Positions 26,911-36,310 of a stretch of DNA of 45,814 bases are shown piece after piece; within the stretch, counting starts at the first letter, position 1, and every line of letters begins with the position of its first letter. The position numbers and the translations under genes are program-made. Location of the stretch: NCBI GenBank assembly GCA_018897105.1, contig JAHILF010000114.1, positions 1 through 45,814 of the forward strand, in the 5' to 3' direction. The notes beneath the pieces are model-generated. The model was not told the DNA's origin. It was given only the letters and a program-made list of their open reading frames with translations, and did not search any database. This DNA is from Pseudomonadota bacterium. Lineage in GTDB: Bacteria > Desulfobacterota > Desulfobulbia > Desulfobulbales > SURF-16.

Positions 26911-28857
26911 TTACAAAAGCCCCTTGAAAGCCGCAACAATTCCTTGAGCATCAAGTCCCTGCTCGGCATAGAGATCAGCAGGTTTCCCCGATGACCCGTA
27001 ATGGGTCACCCCAAGCCGTTTGAACCGGCAGCTTAATCCCGCATCAGCAAGAATGGTGGCAACGATAGCGCCGACACCTGTATCAACATGGTGGTCTTCA
27101 ACAGTCAGAATGGGTCCGCCGTTGTCAACTGCATCGATGACACTCTGTTTATCAAAGGGCACAATGGATGCCACCAGCAGAACGGACACGTCTATGCCTT
27201 CTTCCTTCAGCAGCTTCCATGCCTCCATCACACTGGGACTGACAGCTCCGTAAGAAATGATGGTGCCGGCAGCACCCCGACGGACCCAGTCACCCTTGCC
27301 GGGGGTAAAGGTGTAGCCGCTGCCGAAAAACGGAGTCCCATCTTCTGCCAGCACCATACCCATTTTTGACCGCCCCATACCGACAAAATGATTGCCGCTT
27401 GTGGTGGCAACGTGACGGATAACTCTGTCGGTCTGGTTCGGATCTGCAGGAATAACCACCTGGAAATTGAAGTAATTACGCATAAGTCCGATATAGTCTA
27501 TTCCCTGATGGGTCGGACCGTCTTCCCCGACATCAAGACCGAGATGGGTGGCCACCACCTTGATATTGGTATGATTGATATCGTTGAGCCTGTTCTGGTT
27601 ATAGACCTCTGATACGGCAAATACGCCAAAGGTGCTGAAAAAGGCGGCCATACCCTCCCGACTGATGGCTCCGGCCATGGTTGCAGCATGATGCTCCTGA
27701 ATACCGCATTCAAGAAAAGACTCGGGCATATGCTTGCGAAAATCGCCCATTTTAACCGATCCTTCCAGATCACAGGATATGCCGACAATTTTAGGAGCCT
27801 TGCCCGGGATATTATTGGCCTTGGCCAGTTCATGGAGTGCCGTACCATAGGCAGACCGGCAATCGGTCTTTTTGTCAGCATCGTAGATAACGGCTGCTCC
27901 GTCTTCAAGCTTTGGATAACAAATCTTGTTTTCGATCCGGGTTGACGTGGAAACGGGCTGGGTACGAAGTTTGGCCCATTTGTCAAAATCATTTTCCACG
28001 CCAAGCTCGATAAAGGCCTGGTCAAGTTGATCAATTTTCAAGGGAGAGCCGTGATATTTGGCCAAATTCTCCATAAAAGAGATGCCCTTGCCCATGATGG
28101 TATTGGCAATGATCACCGTGGGAAATTCCGGGTTAGCGGCTATGCCGTTATAGACAGCTGACAATTTTTTGAAGACTTTATTGTAATCATGGCCGTCGTC
28201 AAGAATGTCCACATTCCAGCCGCAGGAGGCAAAAAGTCCGCGGATGTTGCTCGGCATGATCTCTTCCGTACTGCCGCATATCTGCAGATGGTTGCGGTCA
28301 ACGATCACCATCAGGTTATTCAGTTTGTATTTATGGGCAAAGCGCATCGCCTCGGCCGCCTGCCCTTTCTGCAGATCGCCGTCACCCATATAAACAATTA
28401 CCTTCTGGCTTGACCCTTTGAGCTTTAATGCCATGGCCATGCCTACCCCGGTGGACAGGCCCTGGCCGAGGTTGCCGGTATCCCATTCCACCCCGGGAAC
28501 AATCTTTTCAACATGGCCGGGAAAGCCGGAACCTGCCCGCCTGAAACCGGTCAGGAAGTCCTCTTCCGTAAAATAACCATATTCGGAGAGTACGCTGTAA
28601 ACCCCTGGTGAAATATGGCCGATACTCATAACCACCCGGTCTCTGTCTTGCCACAGGGGCTCGGCTGGTTTATGACTCATAATGCCGTAGGTGACGAGCA
28701 GCAGATCAAGGCTGGAAAGCGATCCGCCCGGATGGCCTGATGCGGCAAGGGAAGTTGACAGCAGGATGCGCCGGGCGCACCGTTTTCGCATATCGGCAAG
28801 CTGTAGTAACTCTTCCGTGGACAGTTGATCATTATTCGGGTTTAATTTGAATGTCAT
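26911..28857 (-). CDS. tkt: Transketolase
   Basis: A 648-residue ThDP enzyme of the non-oxidative pentose phosphate pathway, moving two-carbon units between sugar phosphates. The N-terminal PP domain has SGHPGGSLS (about 40-48) and the ThDP/Mg motif MGDGDLQKGQAAEAMRFAHKYKLNNL (GDGD at 158-161). The middle Pyr domain has CGIQEHHAATMAGAIS with the catalytic Glu and DVGEDGPTHQGIDY. The C-terminal domain closes with TVEDHHVDTGVGA. It is a full-length single chain, not split. GGAG precedes the ATG by about 7 bases. It is divergent from the dihydrouridine synthase gene. Confidence 0.93.
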   Translation of the reverse strand: MTFKLNPNNDQLSTEELLQLADMRKRCARRILLSTSLAASGHPGGSLSSLDLLLVTYGIMSHKPAEPLWQDRDRVVMSIGHISPGVYSVLSEYGYFTEEDFLTGFRRAGSGFPGHVEKIVPGVEWDTGNLGQGLSTGVGMAMALKLKGSSQKVIVYMGDGDLQKGQAAEAMRFAHKYKLNNLMVIVDRNHLQICGSTEEIMPSNIRGLFASCGWNVDILDDGHDYNKVFKKLSAVYNGIAANPEFPTVIIANTIMGKGISFMENLAKYHGSPLKIDQLDQAFIELGVENDFDKWAKLRTQPVSTSTRIENKICYPKLEDGAAVIYDADKKTDCRSAYGTALHELAKANNIPGKAPKIVGISCDLEGSVKMGDFRKHMPESFLECGIQEHHAATMAGAISREGMAAFFSTFGVFAVSEVYNQNRLNDINHTNIKVVATHLGLDVGEDGPTHQGIDYIGLMRNYFNFQVVIPADPNQTDRVIRHVATTSGNHFVGMGRSKMGMVLAEDGTPFFGSGYTFTPGKGDWVRRGAAGTIISYGAVSPSVMEAWKLLKEEGIDVSVLLVASIVPFDKQSVIDAVDNGGPILTVEDHHVDTGVGAIVATILADAGLSCRFKRLGVTHYGSSGKPADLYAEQGLDAQGIVAAFKGLL

Positions 28858-28902
28858 GACATCTCCAGTTGATCAGTTGACTGGTTCATTGAAAGTTGCA
28901 GA

Positions 28903-28931
28903 TTGACTCTTTTTAATAGGATGGGCATAAT
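28903..28931 (+). promoter_or_regulatory. Sigma70-like promoter of the dihydrouridine synthase gene
   Basis: TTGACT (28903-28908), a 17-base spacer, then CATAAT (28926-28931). Both boxes differ from consensus at one base and the spacing is optimal. The start codon is 35 bases further on. Confidence 0.6.
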
Positions 28932-28966
28932 ACTACGTTCCAATCCAACTCTCCAGTAGAAAATCC

Positions 28967-29965
28967 ATGAAAATAAAGCCACTGCAAATTGCAGGTCTGA
29001 CCATTGAAAATCCCTTTATTTTAGCGCCACTTGCCGGTTACACAGACCTGCCCTTCCGCCTGCTTTGCCGTGAATATGGCGCAGGCCTGGTCTTTTCGGA
29101 AATGATCAGCTGCCACGGGCTGATGTATGAGCAGCAGAAAACATGGGATATGACCCAGTCAACCCCTCTGGAAAGGCCGATTTCCATGCAGCTCTTCGGC
29201 AGCGAACCGGATATGATGGGCAAGGCGGCAGCAATGCTTTCCCAACAACCGATTGACTGCATCGACATCAACATGGGCTGCCCGGTAAAAAAGGTTACCA
29301 AAAAAGGCGCCGGAGCCGCCCTGATGAAATCCCCGCTCGTGGCAGCGAAGATTATCCGCGAGGTGTGCGCCAACTCAACCAAGCCTGTCACGGTTAAATT
29401 CAGGTCCGGCTGGACCCACCAGAGCATCAATGCCCCAGAATTTGCCCGGATGGCCGAAGAGGAGGGAGCCTCGGCCGTGACCATCCATGCAAGGACCTGG
29501 AGCGATGGTTTTTCCGGTACGGTTGACTGGGGGGTCATAGCGAAAAGCAAAGCAAGTATCCGTATTCCTGTAATCGGCAACGGCGACATCAACTCCTACG
29601 AAAAGGGACTTGCCATGATGAAACAAACTGGCTGCGACGGGGTGATGATCGGCAGGGGCTGTCTCGGCAGACCATGGGTATTTGCCCAGGATAATCCTGC
29701 TGAAACGCCCCAGCTTCGCTTAAAGGCCCTCATGCGCCACCTGGAGCTCATTGAGCAATTCTGTCCGCCGCAGTGGGCTCTGGGCAAGATACGCAACCAT
29801 GCCGGCAAATATTTCAAGGCAATGCGCCATGGTGCGGAGATTCGCAACAGAATCTACCAGGCTGAGACATTTGCCGCTCTCCGGCAGCTCGTCGACAATC
29901 TGCTGACTGAATTACTTGCGCAGAAACCAGAAGAGCAAGGAGAGCAGCAGGCTGATAACTATTGA
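28967..29965 (+). CDS. dusB: tRNA-dihydrouridine synthase (DusB-type)
   Basis: A 332-residue flavoenzyme that reduces uridines in the tRNA D-loop. The FMN TIM barrel starts LAPLAGYTDLPFRLLCREYGA. The catalytic cysteine is in DINMGCPVKKVTKKGAGAAL (about 100), with VTVKFRSGW, AVTIHARTWSDGFSGTVDW, and the phosphate loops PVIGNGDI and GVMIGRGCLGRPW. The C-terminal helical tRNA-binding domain follows. The DINMGCP...K..G.G pattern points to DusB rather than DusA or DusC. Its last 54 bases overlap the convergent DUF2905 gene. Confidence 0.93.
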   Translation: MKIKPLQIAGLTIENPFILAPLAGYTDLPFRLLCREYGAGLVFSEMISCHGLMYEQQKTWDMTQSTPLERPISMQLFGSEPDMMGKAAAMLSQQPIDCIDINMGCPVKKVTKKGAGAALMKSPLVAAKIIREVCANSTKPVTVKFRSGWTHQSINAPEFARMAEEEGASAVTIHARTWSDGFSGTVDWGVIAKSKASIRIPVIGNGDINSYEKGLAMMKQTGCDGVMIGRGCLGRPWVFAQDNPAETPQLRLKALMRHLELIEQFCPPQWALGKIRNHAGKYFKAMRHGAEIRNRIYQAETFAALRQLVDNLLTELLAQKPEEQGEQQADNY

Positions 29966-30112
29966 CGTGGTCAGGGGAAAATAAAAACTGAAATTCTCCC
30001 TGCGCACCACGATATCACCAGGCAGACGCCCCAAGGGGAGCTTGCTTAACACCGGCCACAACAGGCCGATGACAATAAGCAGTATTCCGAAAATAATAAA
30101 ATTTTTCGCCAT
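29912..30112 (-). CDS. DUF2905 small membrane protein
   Basis: A 66-residue protein with two membrane helices (about 5-23 and 45-63), separated by LPLGRLPGDIVVRRENFSFYFP. The G.LPGD....ren...y.P pattern is the DUF2905 signature. Function unknown. It overlaps the dus gene by 54 bases tail to tail. The overlap is plausible, because the protein matches its family along its whole length. Confidence 0.85.
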   Translation of the reverse strand: MAKNFIIFGILLIVIGLLWPVLSKLPLGRLPGDIVVRRENFSFYFPLTTSIVISLLLSLLFWFLRK

Positions 30113-30210
30113 GAATAATAAGCCGCTTTGACCGTCTTGTAAGACACTGCAAAAACTGCTAACCTTTATCAGATATTGTTTCTTAACGTAAAATTTAACT
30201 TTTGTAAAAT

Positions 30211-31590
30211 ATGTCCACTATACTTGTCGTAGATGACGAACTCAGCATGCGGGAGTTCCTGAAAATACTTCTTGAAAAAGAGGGCTACCAGGCGGTGACG
30301 GCTTCGGATGGCGAAAAGGCCCTGAAAGCCATTGCAATGCAGGAGTTTGATCTGGTTATTTCAGACATCAGAATGCCCGGCATGGGCGGCCTTGAACTGC
30401 TTGATTCCGCCAAAAAGGTGACTCCAGACCTGCCGTTTATCATGATTACCGCCTTTGCCTCGCCCGAAGATGCGGTTCAGGCCATGAAGCACGGGGCATA
30501 TGACTATATCACCAAACCCTTCAAGCTCAGTGAAATAAAATCCATTATCACTTCCGCCATTGCCGGCCAAGCCGTTGATCCGAAACACTCCACTGACGCG
30601 GCACGCCATGATTATACCAACATCATTGGTGACAGTCCGGAGATGCGAAACATATTTGACCAGATTGAACGCATTGCCCCGACCCATGCCAATGTGTTGA
30701 TTATAGGGGAGTCCGGCACCGGCAAAGAGCTGGTGGCCCAGGCTATCCATCAGAAAAGCAGGGGGGCTCATAACAATTTCGTGCCCATCACCTGCAATGC
30801 CATTCCTGAATCCCTGTTTGAAAGCGAACTTTTCGGTCACATGAAAGGATCATTTACCGGAGCCAGCTCAAACAAGATCGGGCTCTTTGAGCTGGCCAAT
30901 AACGGCAGCGCCTTTTTAGATGAAATCGGCGAGCTCACCCCCCTTATCCAGACCAAACTGCTGCGGGTGCTTCAGGAAAGAGAGTTTAAAAGAGTCGGCG
31001 ACACCAAGACAATCAAAGTAAATGTGCGCATCATTTCAGCCACTAATCGCGACCTGGAGCAGGAAATCCTGGAAAAACGCTTCAGGGAGGATCTCTTTTA
31101 CCGCCTTGCCGTTGTTCCTATCCGCATGCCGCCCCTGCGGGAGAGAAAGGGAGATGTCCCTCTACTGGTTGATCATTTCCTGAAAAAATATTCGAAAACA
31201 TTTGAAAAGGATGCCCCTCAGCTTTCATCATATGCCATGGAAGTGCTCATGAACTATGATTTCCCAGGTAATGTCAGGGAGTTGGAAAATATCATTGAAA
31301 GAGGCGTCGCCCTTTCTACCTCTAATATCATTCTGCCTGAAAGTCTCACCTTATCAACCCAGCGTAGAAGCGCCCCAGAACAAGACAGCTCCGGAAATGC
31401 CATTTTTACCATGACGAGCGAAGAGGAACTCTATGATCTTGGCCTTGAGAAGGCAACAAGCATATTCGAAAAAAAGATGATTGAGCTGGCCCTGAAAAAA
31501 GCGGACAATTCAAAAATGAAAGCTGCCGAACTGCTGAAAATCAGTTTCCGTTCCATACGCTACAAAGTAAAAAAATACGATATTCTCTGA
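30211..31590 (+). CDS. NtrC-family sigma54-dependent response regulator
   Basis: A 459-residue regulator. The receiver is residues 1-118 (Asp52 in VISDIRMPGMGG, Lys in YITKPFK). The AAA+ domain has Walker A GESGTGKE (166-173), the sigma54 loop GSFTGA (213-218, where most have GAFTGA) and Walker B FLDEIG (235-240). The Fis-type helix-turn-helix is at the end (KMKAAELLKISFRSIRYKVKKY). It activates RpoN promoters. A PAS histidine kinase gene follows after 104 bases and is the likely partner. The general layout resembles PilR/PilS with the order reversed, but no pilus gene is near, so I leave the symbol blank. Confidence 0.93.
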   Translation: MSTILVVDDELSMREFLKILLEKEGYQAVTASDGEKALKAIAMQEFDLVISDIRMPGMGGLELLDSAKKVTPDLPFIMITAFASPEDAVQAMKHGAYDYITKPFKLSEIKSIITSAIAGQAVDPKHSTDAARHDYTNIIGDSPEMRNIFDQIERIAPTHANVLIIGESGTGKELVAQAIHQKSRGAHNNFVPITCNAIPESLFESELFGHMKGSFTGASSNKIGLFELANNGSAFLDEIGELTPLIQTKLLRVLQEREFKRVGDTKTIKVNVRIISATNRDLEQEILEKRFREDLFYRLAVVPIRMPPLRERKGDVPLLVDHFLKKYSKTFEKDAPQLSSYAMEVLMNYDFPGNVRELENIIERGVALSTSNIILPESLTLSTQRRSAPEQDSSGNAIFTMTSEEELYDLGLEKATSIFEKKMIELALKKADNSKMKAAELLKISFRSIRYKVKKYDIL

Positions 31591-31694
31591 TCTCTTCCCT
31601 TTTTTTTCAGCACAACAAAAGGAGAAGTCTGCTTCACTTTCATATCTCCCATACAGGGACAATCTCATCTTATCAATAACCGGAAATATCCATT

Positions 31695-33359
31695 ATGATA
31701 TTTGACAAGCTGTGTCGAGCTTCCAGATCTGCGACCTCTGTTGATTATTTTTTAAAAAATCAGATCCAGTGGATTTTTTTTCTACGAATAATTGTCCTGA
31801 CCATTCTCCTGGGAATCAGCATTCTGCTGCAAACCAAGGAACATGAAATTATCATTCCGCCGATACGCTACATTGCTTACTTCATTATCGGCACCTACCT
31901 CTTTACCATTTTCTCGGCCTTACTATTAAAGGTTATCACCTGCTACCGGTATTTCGCCTATCTGCAGATTATCATTGACTGCCTGCTTACCAGCTGTCTG
32001 GTTTTTTTCACCGGCGGGAGCCAGTCCATATTCACCATCATTTACTTCTTTCCCATCATCAGCAGCGCTATTCTGCTCTTCCGCCGAGGCGCCCTGCTGC
32101 TCGCCGCCTTAACCACCTTTTCCTATGCGGCAATTCTGGCGGCAGAATTTCTGATGCCTATACCCACCCTGTTGCATATTGGTATTATTCCGCCGACCAG
32201 TATCCATGTGGCCATGCATTACTTCTCCGTCCAGGGCATCACCTTTTTTCTGGTGGCGATATTTAGCTCCATTCTCTCCGAACGGCTGCACAGGGCGGAA
32301 GCGGAACTCTCCAAAACATCCCAGGACCTCGACCGGCTGGCCCTGCTCTACAAGCAGATTTTCGATGATATTGCCACCGGCATCATCACGGTTGATTCCC
32401 AGGGCCGCATATCCTCCTTTAACCGGTCGGCAGGTATCATTACCGGCTATGCGGCCATTGATGTCCTGGGACGAAAAATCGACAAGGTCTTCCCGGAACT
32501 CAGCACCACGACAACCTACTCGATTCGCCCCATGACCTATCTGAAAAAAAAGAGGGGTGAAAAAATTCCGGTGGGGTACTCATGGACGCGGCTTAACATG
32601 CCGGGCGACTCGGAAAATGCCCGTGTTTACACCATGCAGGATCTCAGCACTATCAAAAAAATGGAGGAAAAGGTGCGGCAGGCAGAAAAAATGGCGGCAA
32701 TCGGTGAGATGGCGGCAGGCATCGCCCATGAATTCCGCAACCCGCTGGCAGCAATCTCCGGCGCTGCCCAAGTCCTGGAAAATGATTTCGAACCGGGGAC
32801 CTCCGCAAGAAGTCTCATGACCATCATTGTCAGGGAATGTGATCGCCTGGAAGAAACCATCAGTCAATTCCTGCAGTTTTCCAAACCAGCTACTCCGGAG
32901 AAATCCTGGCTTTCTATTTTCGGAATTGTGCAGGAAAGCTGTGAACTCCTCGCCCAGGGCCGCAATTGGGATCAACGTTTCACCGTAAAAACCAGGATTC
33001 CGGAAAACCTCGATTGCTGGGCTGATGCACGTCAGGTGAAACAGATGATTGTCAACCTGATGGAAAACGCCAGAAATGCCATGGATCAGACCGGAGGAAC
33101 CATCACCGTTTCAGCCTCTGAGATAACCGAGGATGGCCAGGAAAAAACACTGCTGCAGGTGGCGGACAACGGCCCCGGCATCGCCGAAAAGTTTATGGAC
33201 CAGATATTCGAACCCTTTTTCACCACCCGGGAAAACGGTACGGGCCTGGGCCTGGCAATTGTCCGGCAGCTGGTTGAAAGCCACGGCGGACAGGTATGGA
33301 TGGAAAACAATAAAAAGGAGGGAGGCGCGGTCTTCTCTTTTACCCTGCCTCTCCCCTAA
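31695..33359 (+). CDS. Membrane PAS sensor histidine kinase (PilS-like layout)
   Basis: A 554-residue kinase. Five or six hydrophobic helices fill residues 25-195, with no large periplasmic loop. A linker coiled coil leads to a PAS domain (about 217-325, TGIITVDSQGRISSFNRSAGIITGY). HisKA has His345 in AAGIAHEFRNPLAAISG. The HATPase has N box NLMENARNAMD and G boxes DNGPGIAEKFMDQIFEPFFTTRENGTGLGLAI. It should phosphorylate the NtrC-type regulator encoded just upstream. A multi-helix input plus PAS is the PilS arrangement. The signal is unknown. Confidence 0.92.
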   Translation: MIFDKLCRASRSATSVDYFLKNQIQWIFFLRIIVLTILLGISILLQTKEHEIIIPPIRYIAYFIIGTYLFTIFSALLLKVITCYRYFAYLQIIIDCLLTSCLVFFTGGSQSIFTIIYFFPIISSAILLFRRGALLLAALTTFSYAAILAAEFLMPIPTLLHIGIIPPTSIHVAMHYFSVQGITFFLVAIFSSILSERLHRAEAELSKTSQDLDRLALLYKQIFDDIATGIITVDSQGRISSFNRSAGIITGYAAIDVLGRKIDKVFPELSTTTTYSIRPMTYLKKKRGEKIPVGYSWTRLNMPGDSENARVYTMQDLSTIKKMEEKVRQAEKMAAIGEMAAGIAHEFRNPLAAISGAAQVLENDFEPGTSARSLMTIIVRECDRLEETISQFLQFSKPATPEKSWLSIFGIVQESCELLAQGRNWDQRFTVKTRIPENLDCWADARQVKQMIVNLMENARNAMDQTGGTITVSASEITEDGQEKTLLQVADNGPGIAEKFMDQIFEPFFTTRENGTGLGLAIVRQLVESHGGQVWMENNKKEGGAVFSFTLPLP

Positions 33360-33373
33360 CACCTTATTTTCCC

Positions 33374-33402
33374 TTGACAAAGACCCGTCCTTCCGCTGTA
33401 AT
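33374..33402 (+). promoter_or_regulatory. Strong sigma70-like promoter before the LapG-like gene
   Basis: TTGACA (33374-33379), a 17-base spacer, then TGTAAT (33397-33402): a perfect -35 box and a -10 box one base off consensus. The leader would be about 40 bases before the TTG start at 33451. It suggests an operon independent of the two-component genes. Confidence 0.65.
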
Positions 33403-33450
33403 TGTTACAATCTCTTTTCGCTTACCCTCTTTTGATCCGGGAAATTTCTT

Positions 33451-34101
33451 TTGAAAACAATAAAAACGCTGCTGCCATATCTTTTCCTGCTCTCGTTTCT
33501 TTTTTCACCTCACCAGACAGCAGCCTCAACCGATTTCAGCAACCTTTTCGGCTATTCCGCCCAACCCCAGCAGAGTCTGAATTATCTGCCTCAGTGGCTG
33601 TCCGTACTGGAACGTCATATCACCCAGGACGTACCTGAGGGAAACTGCTCAGACACCTTTTTCAACCGCTGCCATTTAAAAAACTGGATACATTTTCTTG
33701 AAACAATCAAAACAAAACCGCTTCTTGAACAGCTCAATGCGGTTAACCTGTACGCCAATAAAAAAAGCTACATTCTGGATATGGCAAATTACGGTCAGGA
33801 GGATTACTGGGCCATTGCCAAGGAATTTCTCTATAATGGCGGTGATTGTGAGGATTATGCTATTACCAAATTCTTCTCACTTCGCTGGCTCGGCATTGAT
33901 TCGAACGCAGTGCGCATCGTCATTCTGCAGGATACCAACCTGCGTATTGCCCATGCGGTGCTTGCTGTTTCGTATAACAACGACATCCTTATTCTTGATA
34001 ATCAAACCCAGAATGTTGTCTCCCATAAAAGGATAGCCCATTATCTTCCCCTGTACTCAATTAATGAGAAAAAGTGGTGGTTACATCTGCCCAGAATGTA
34101 A
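33451..34101 (+). CDS. LapG-like periplasmic transglutaminase-fold cysteine protease (BTLCP)
   Basis: A 216-residue exported protease. A signal peptide (about 1-25, LLPYLFLLSFLF...TAAS) precedes the BTLCP domain. The catalytic triad is Cys133 in GGDCEDYAITK, His168 in RIAHAVLAV and Asp183 in ILDNQTQ, at nearly the same spacing as in LapG. LapG cleaves the N-terminal region of large RTX adhesins and releases cells from surfaces. It is held inactive by the c-di-GMP receptor LapD. The start codon is TTG at 33451 with only a weak GGGAA upstream; no in-frame ATG lies before the signal peptide. The stop codon directly abuts the next ATG. No LapA-like adhesin is in the window. Confidence 0.87.
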   Translation: MKTIKTLLPYLFLLSFLFSPHQTAASTDFSNLFGYSAQPQQSLNYLPQWLSVLERHITQDVPEGNCSDTFFNRCHLKNWIHFLETIKTKPLLEQLNAVNLYANKKSYILDMANYGQEDYWAIAKEFLYNGGDCEDYAITKFFSLRWLGIDSNAVRIVILQDTNLRIAHAVLAVSYNNDILILDNQTQNVVSHKRIAHYLPLYSINEKKWWLHLPRM

Positions 34102-36177
34102 ATGTTAAAAGCGATGCCAGACAATAAAATGAAAACGAAACCTTTTCTGATCAGTGCCGCCATCCTGATTTGTGTTATAGTCTCCGGGATTTTCTCGGCC
34201 CTCTACTTGACCCGCTACGAAGAGCAGAGAGACCTGAATAACTGGCAAATCACCCTCTCTGTGGTGGCGGACAGTCGTGCCGCAGATATCATGAAATGGG
34301 TTGACGGCAGATTTGCGGTTTTACAGGATCTTGCGGCAAACGGATCTTTGCAGCTCTATGTGGAACAGCTTCTCATCAACCTTGAAGCCAGCAGGGAAAC
34401 AGAAGCAGTACAGCTGTCCTATCTGCGCAACCTTATTCAGACAACAGGTCAGAGGTCAGGCTTTTATGATGACCCGAAAACTACCATGCCGGCTCCGGCC
34501 AATGTTGCCTTCATTGCTAATAACGGCTTAGCTATTCTTACCTCGGATTTCCGGATCATTACCTCAACTCCTGGTTTTGCCTCTCCTGATGCCAGTCTCC
34601 AGCAGGCGGTGCAAAAAGTCATTGTTTCCGGAAAGCATCTCTTTTTCGACATCCAGCTCAATGAAAACTCACAACCTGCAGCAGGGTTTCTGGTCCCTGT
34701 TTTTTCCTTGCAGAAACAAAGCGATACCCAGCGGCCCATCGCCATCCTTTACGGCTATAACAATGCCGCGACCTCTCTATTTCCTATTCTGGCGACTAAA
34801 AGTCTGGCCACAAAAACTGCCGAAACCTATCTGGTACGCCAGGACGGCAATCTGATTACCTATATCTCTCCTCTGGCTGACGGCACGAAACCTTTGACGC
34901 TGAGCCTCGCTGCCAATGCGGAAGATCTGGTAGCATCACTTGCCCTGCACAATCCCGGTAAATTCAGTCAGGGCAATGACTATAGCGGGACGAAAAGTCT
35001 TTTTACCAGCAGAATACTGCCTGCCGTGCATATGACTCTTATCCAGAAAATATCTTATGCAGAGGCCCTGGCCGAATCACAAAGTCATCAGCGCTTCCTG
35101 CTCATTTCACTGCTGCTGGCCTTGCTGCTCAGTTCAGCCCTGATGGTTGCCGCCTGGTGGTATGGGAGTTCCATCAAAGAACGTCAAGCAGCCCATGATC
35201 TTCTGGTAAAATCCCGTCAGCTTGAGGCGCAGACTAATCTGCTCAATGCCATCAACGACAATATGACCGAAATAATAGTACTTCTCGATTCCGAGTCATC
35301 TCTCATCTTTGCCAACAAAACCCTGGCCGATCATCTGCAAACCCCAATTGCTGATCTGCAGGGGAAAAGTCTGTCAAATATCTTCGGACCGGATGCCAGC
35401 GCAAAATTGCAGGAAATCGTCAAACGCGCAACCTCGCTGCGCAAAATTATCACCAGTGAACTTTCATTTGATATAAAAGGGAAACAACACGTCTTCTTTG
35501 CCACCTGCATGTCGGTTGTCTATGAATTTAAAGGAAAAGACTCGCTCCTTATTACCTTAAATGATGTCACCCTGCTGCAGGAAGCGCAAACCAGAAGAGA
35601 CCGGCTCATGAAGCAGATCGTCTACTCCCTCATGCGGGCAATTGACCTCCATGACCCTTACTCCGCCAACCACTCCGCCAAAACAGCAAAGGTGGCAACA
35701 GCTGTCGGGCGGGCCATGGGATTGTCAGCGGAACAGTTAACCACGATTGAAATAGCTGCCAACCTCTGCAACCTCGGCAAGTTATCTCTGCCCAAGGAAC
35801 TTCTGCTTAAAACCGGAGAGCTGACCACTGAAGAACAGACTGTTTTGAAAAGCGAGACTGCGTCTGCGGCTGAAATTCTTACCGGCATAGACTTTGAGGG
35901 TCCTGTCCTGGAAACAATCGCCCAGAAGCATGAATACCTTGACGGCAGCGGCTATCCAAAAGGTCTGGCAGGTGATAAAATCATACTCACCTCCCGCATT
36001 CTTGCTGCGGCCAACGCCTTTATCGCCATGACGAGCCCAAGGGCCTACCGCGATCGTCTCACCGACAAAGAAGCCATGACACAATTACTCAATGGAGCGG
36101 ACAGCAAATATGACCGCCATGTTATTGCCGCACTTTTTCATGTGGTGGAAAATGAGAATGTTTTTTCTAAAACATAA
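34102..36177 (+). CDS. Membrane sensor with periplasmic domain, PAS and degenerate HD-GYP domain
   Basis: A 691-residue protein. Helix 1 (about 15-37), a large periplasmic sensor region (38-330, Cache-like), helix 2 (332-355), a PAS domain (about 378-495) and an HD-GYP domain (505-690). The HD-GYP domain keeps His524 (NHSAKTAK) and the signature DGSGYPKGL. Its HD dyad is Cys556-Asn557 (NLCNLGK), the HPxxG histidine is absent (ETASAAEIL), and the HHE motif is KHE. Most metal ligands of the c-di-GMP phosphodiesterase are therefore gone, and it is probably a receptor rather than an enzyme. It begins on the base after the LapG-like stop, so the two are translated together. A role like LapD, sequestering LapG in response to c-di-GMP, is my inference. 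The periplasmic part is a candidate LapG-binding surface. Confidence 0.85.
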   Translation: MLKAMPDNKMKTKPFLISAAILICVIVSGIFSALYLTRYEEQRDLNNWQITLSVVADSRAADIMKWVDGRFAVLQDLAANGSLQLYVEQLLINLEASRETEAVQLSYLRNLIQTTGQRSGFYDDPKTTMPAPANVAFIANNGLAILTSDFRIITSTPGFASPDASLQQAVQKVIVSGKHLFFDIQLNENSQPAAGFLVPVFSLQKQSDTQRPIAILYGYNNAATSLFPILATKSLATKTAETYLVRQDGNLITYISPLADGTKPLTLSLAANAEDLVASLALHNPGKFSQGNDYSGTKSLFTSRILPAVHMTLIQKISYAEALAESQSHQRFLLISLLLALLLSSALMVAAWWYGSSIKERQAAHDLLVKSRQLEAQTNLLNAINDNMTEIIVLLDSESSLIFANKTLADHLQTPIADLQGKSLSNIFGPDASAKLQEIVKRATSLRKIITSELSFDIKGKQHVFFATCMSVVYEFKGKDSLLITLNDVTLLQEAQTRRDRLMKQIVYSLMRAIDLHDPYSANHSAKTAKVATAVGRAMGLSAEQLTTIEIAANLCNLGKLSLPKELLLKTGELTTEEQTVLKSETASAAEILTGIDFEGPVLETIAQKHEYLDGSGYPKGLAGDKIILTSRILAAANAFIAMTSPRAYRDRLTDKEAMTQLLNGADSKYDRHVIAALFHVVENENVFSKT

Positions 36178-36310
36178 CATTTCATTAATGACGCGAGGAT
36201 ATTCTTGCTTTTTGTCTGCGGCTGCTTTAAAGAATATTTATATAGATTTATATAGAAATGAATGAATATTCATATAGTAAATGAAAATTTTATTGACGCG
36301 GGTGAATTGG

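Noticed and set aside
30211-33359. Naming the two-component genes pilR and pilS
   Set aside because: Domain layout fits, but the order is reversed and no pilin or pilus-assembly gene is nearby; many NtrC/PAS-kinase pairs look the same.
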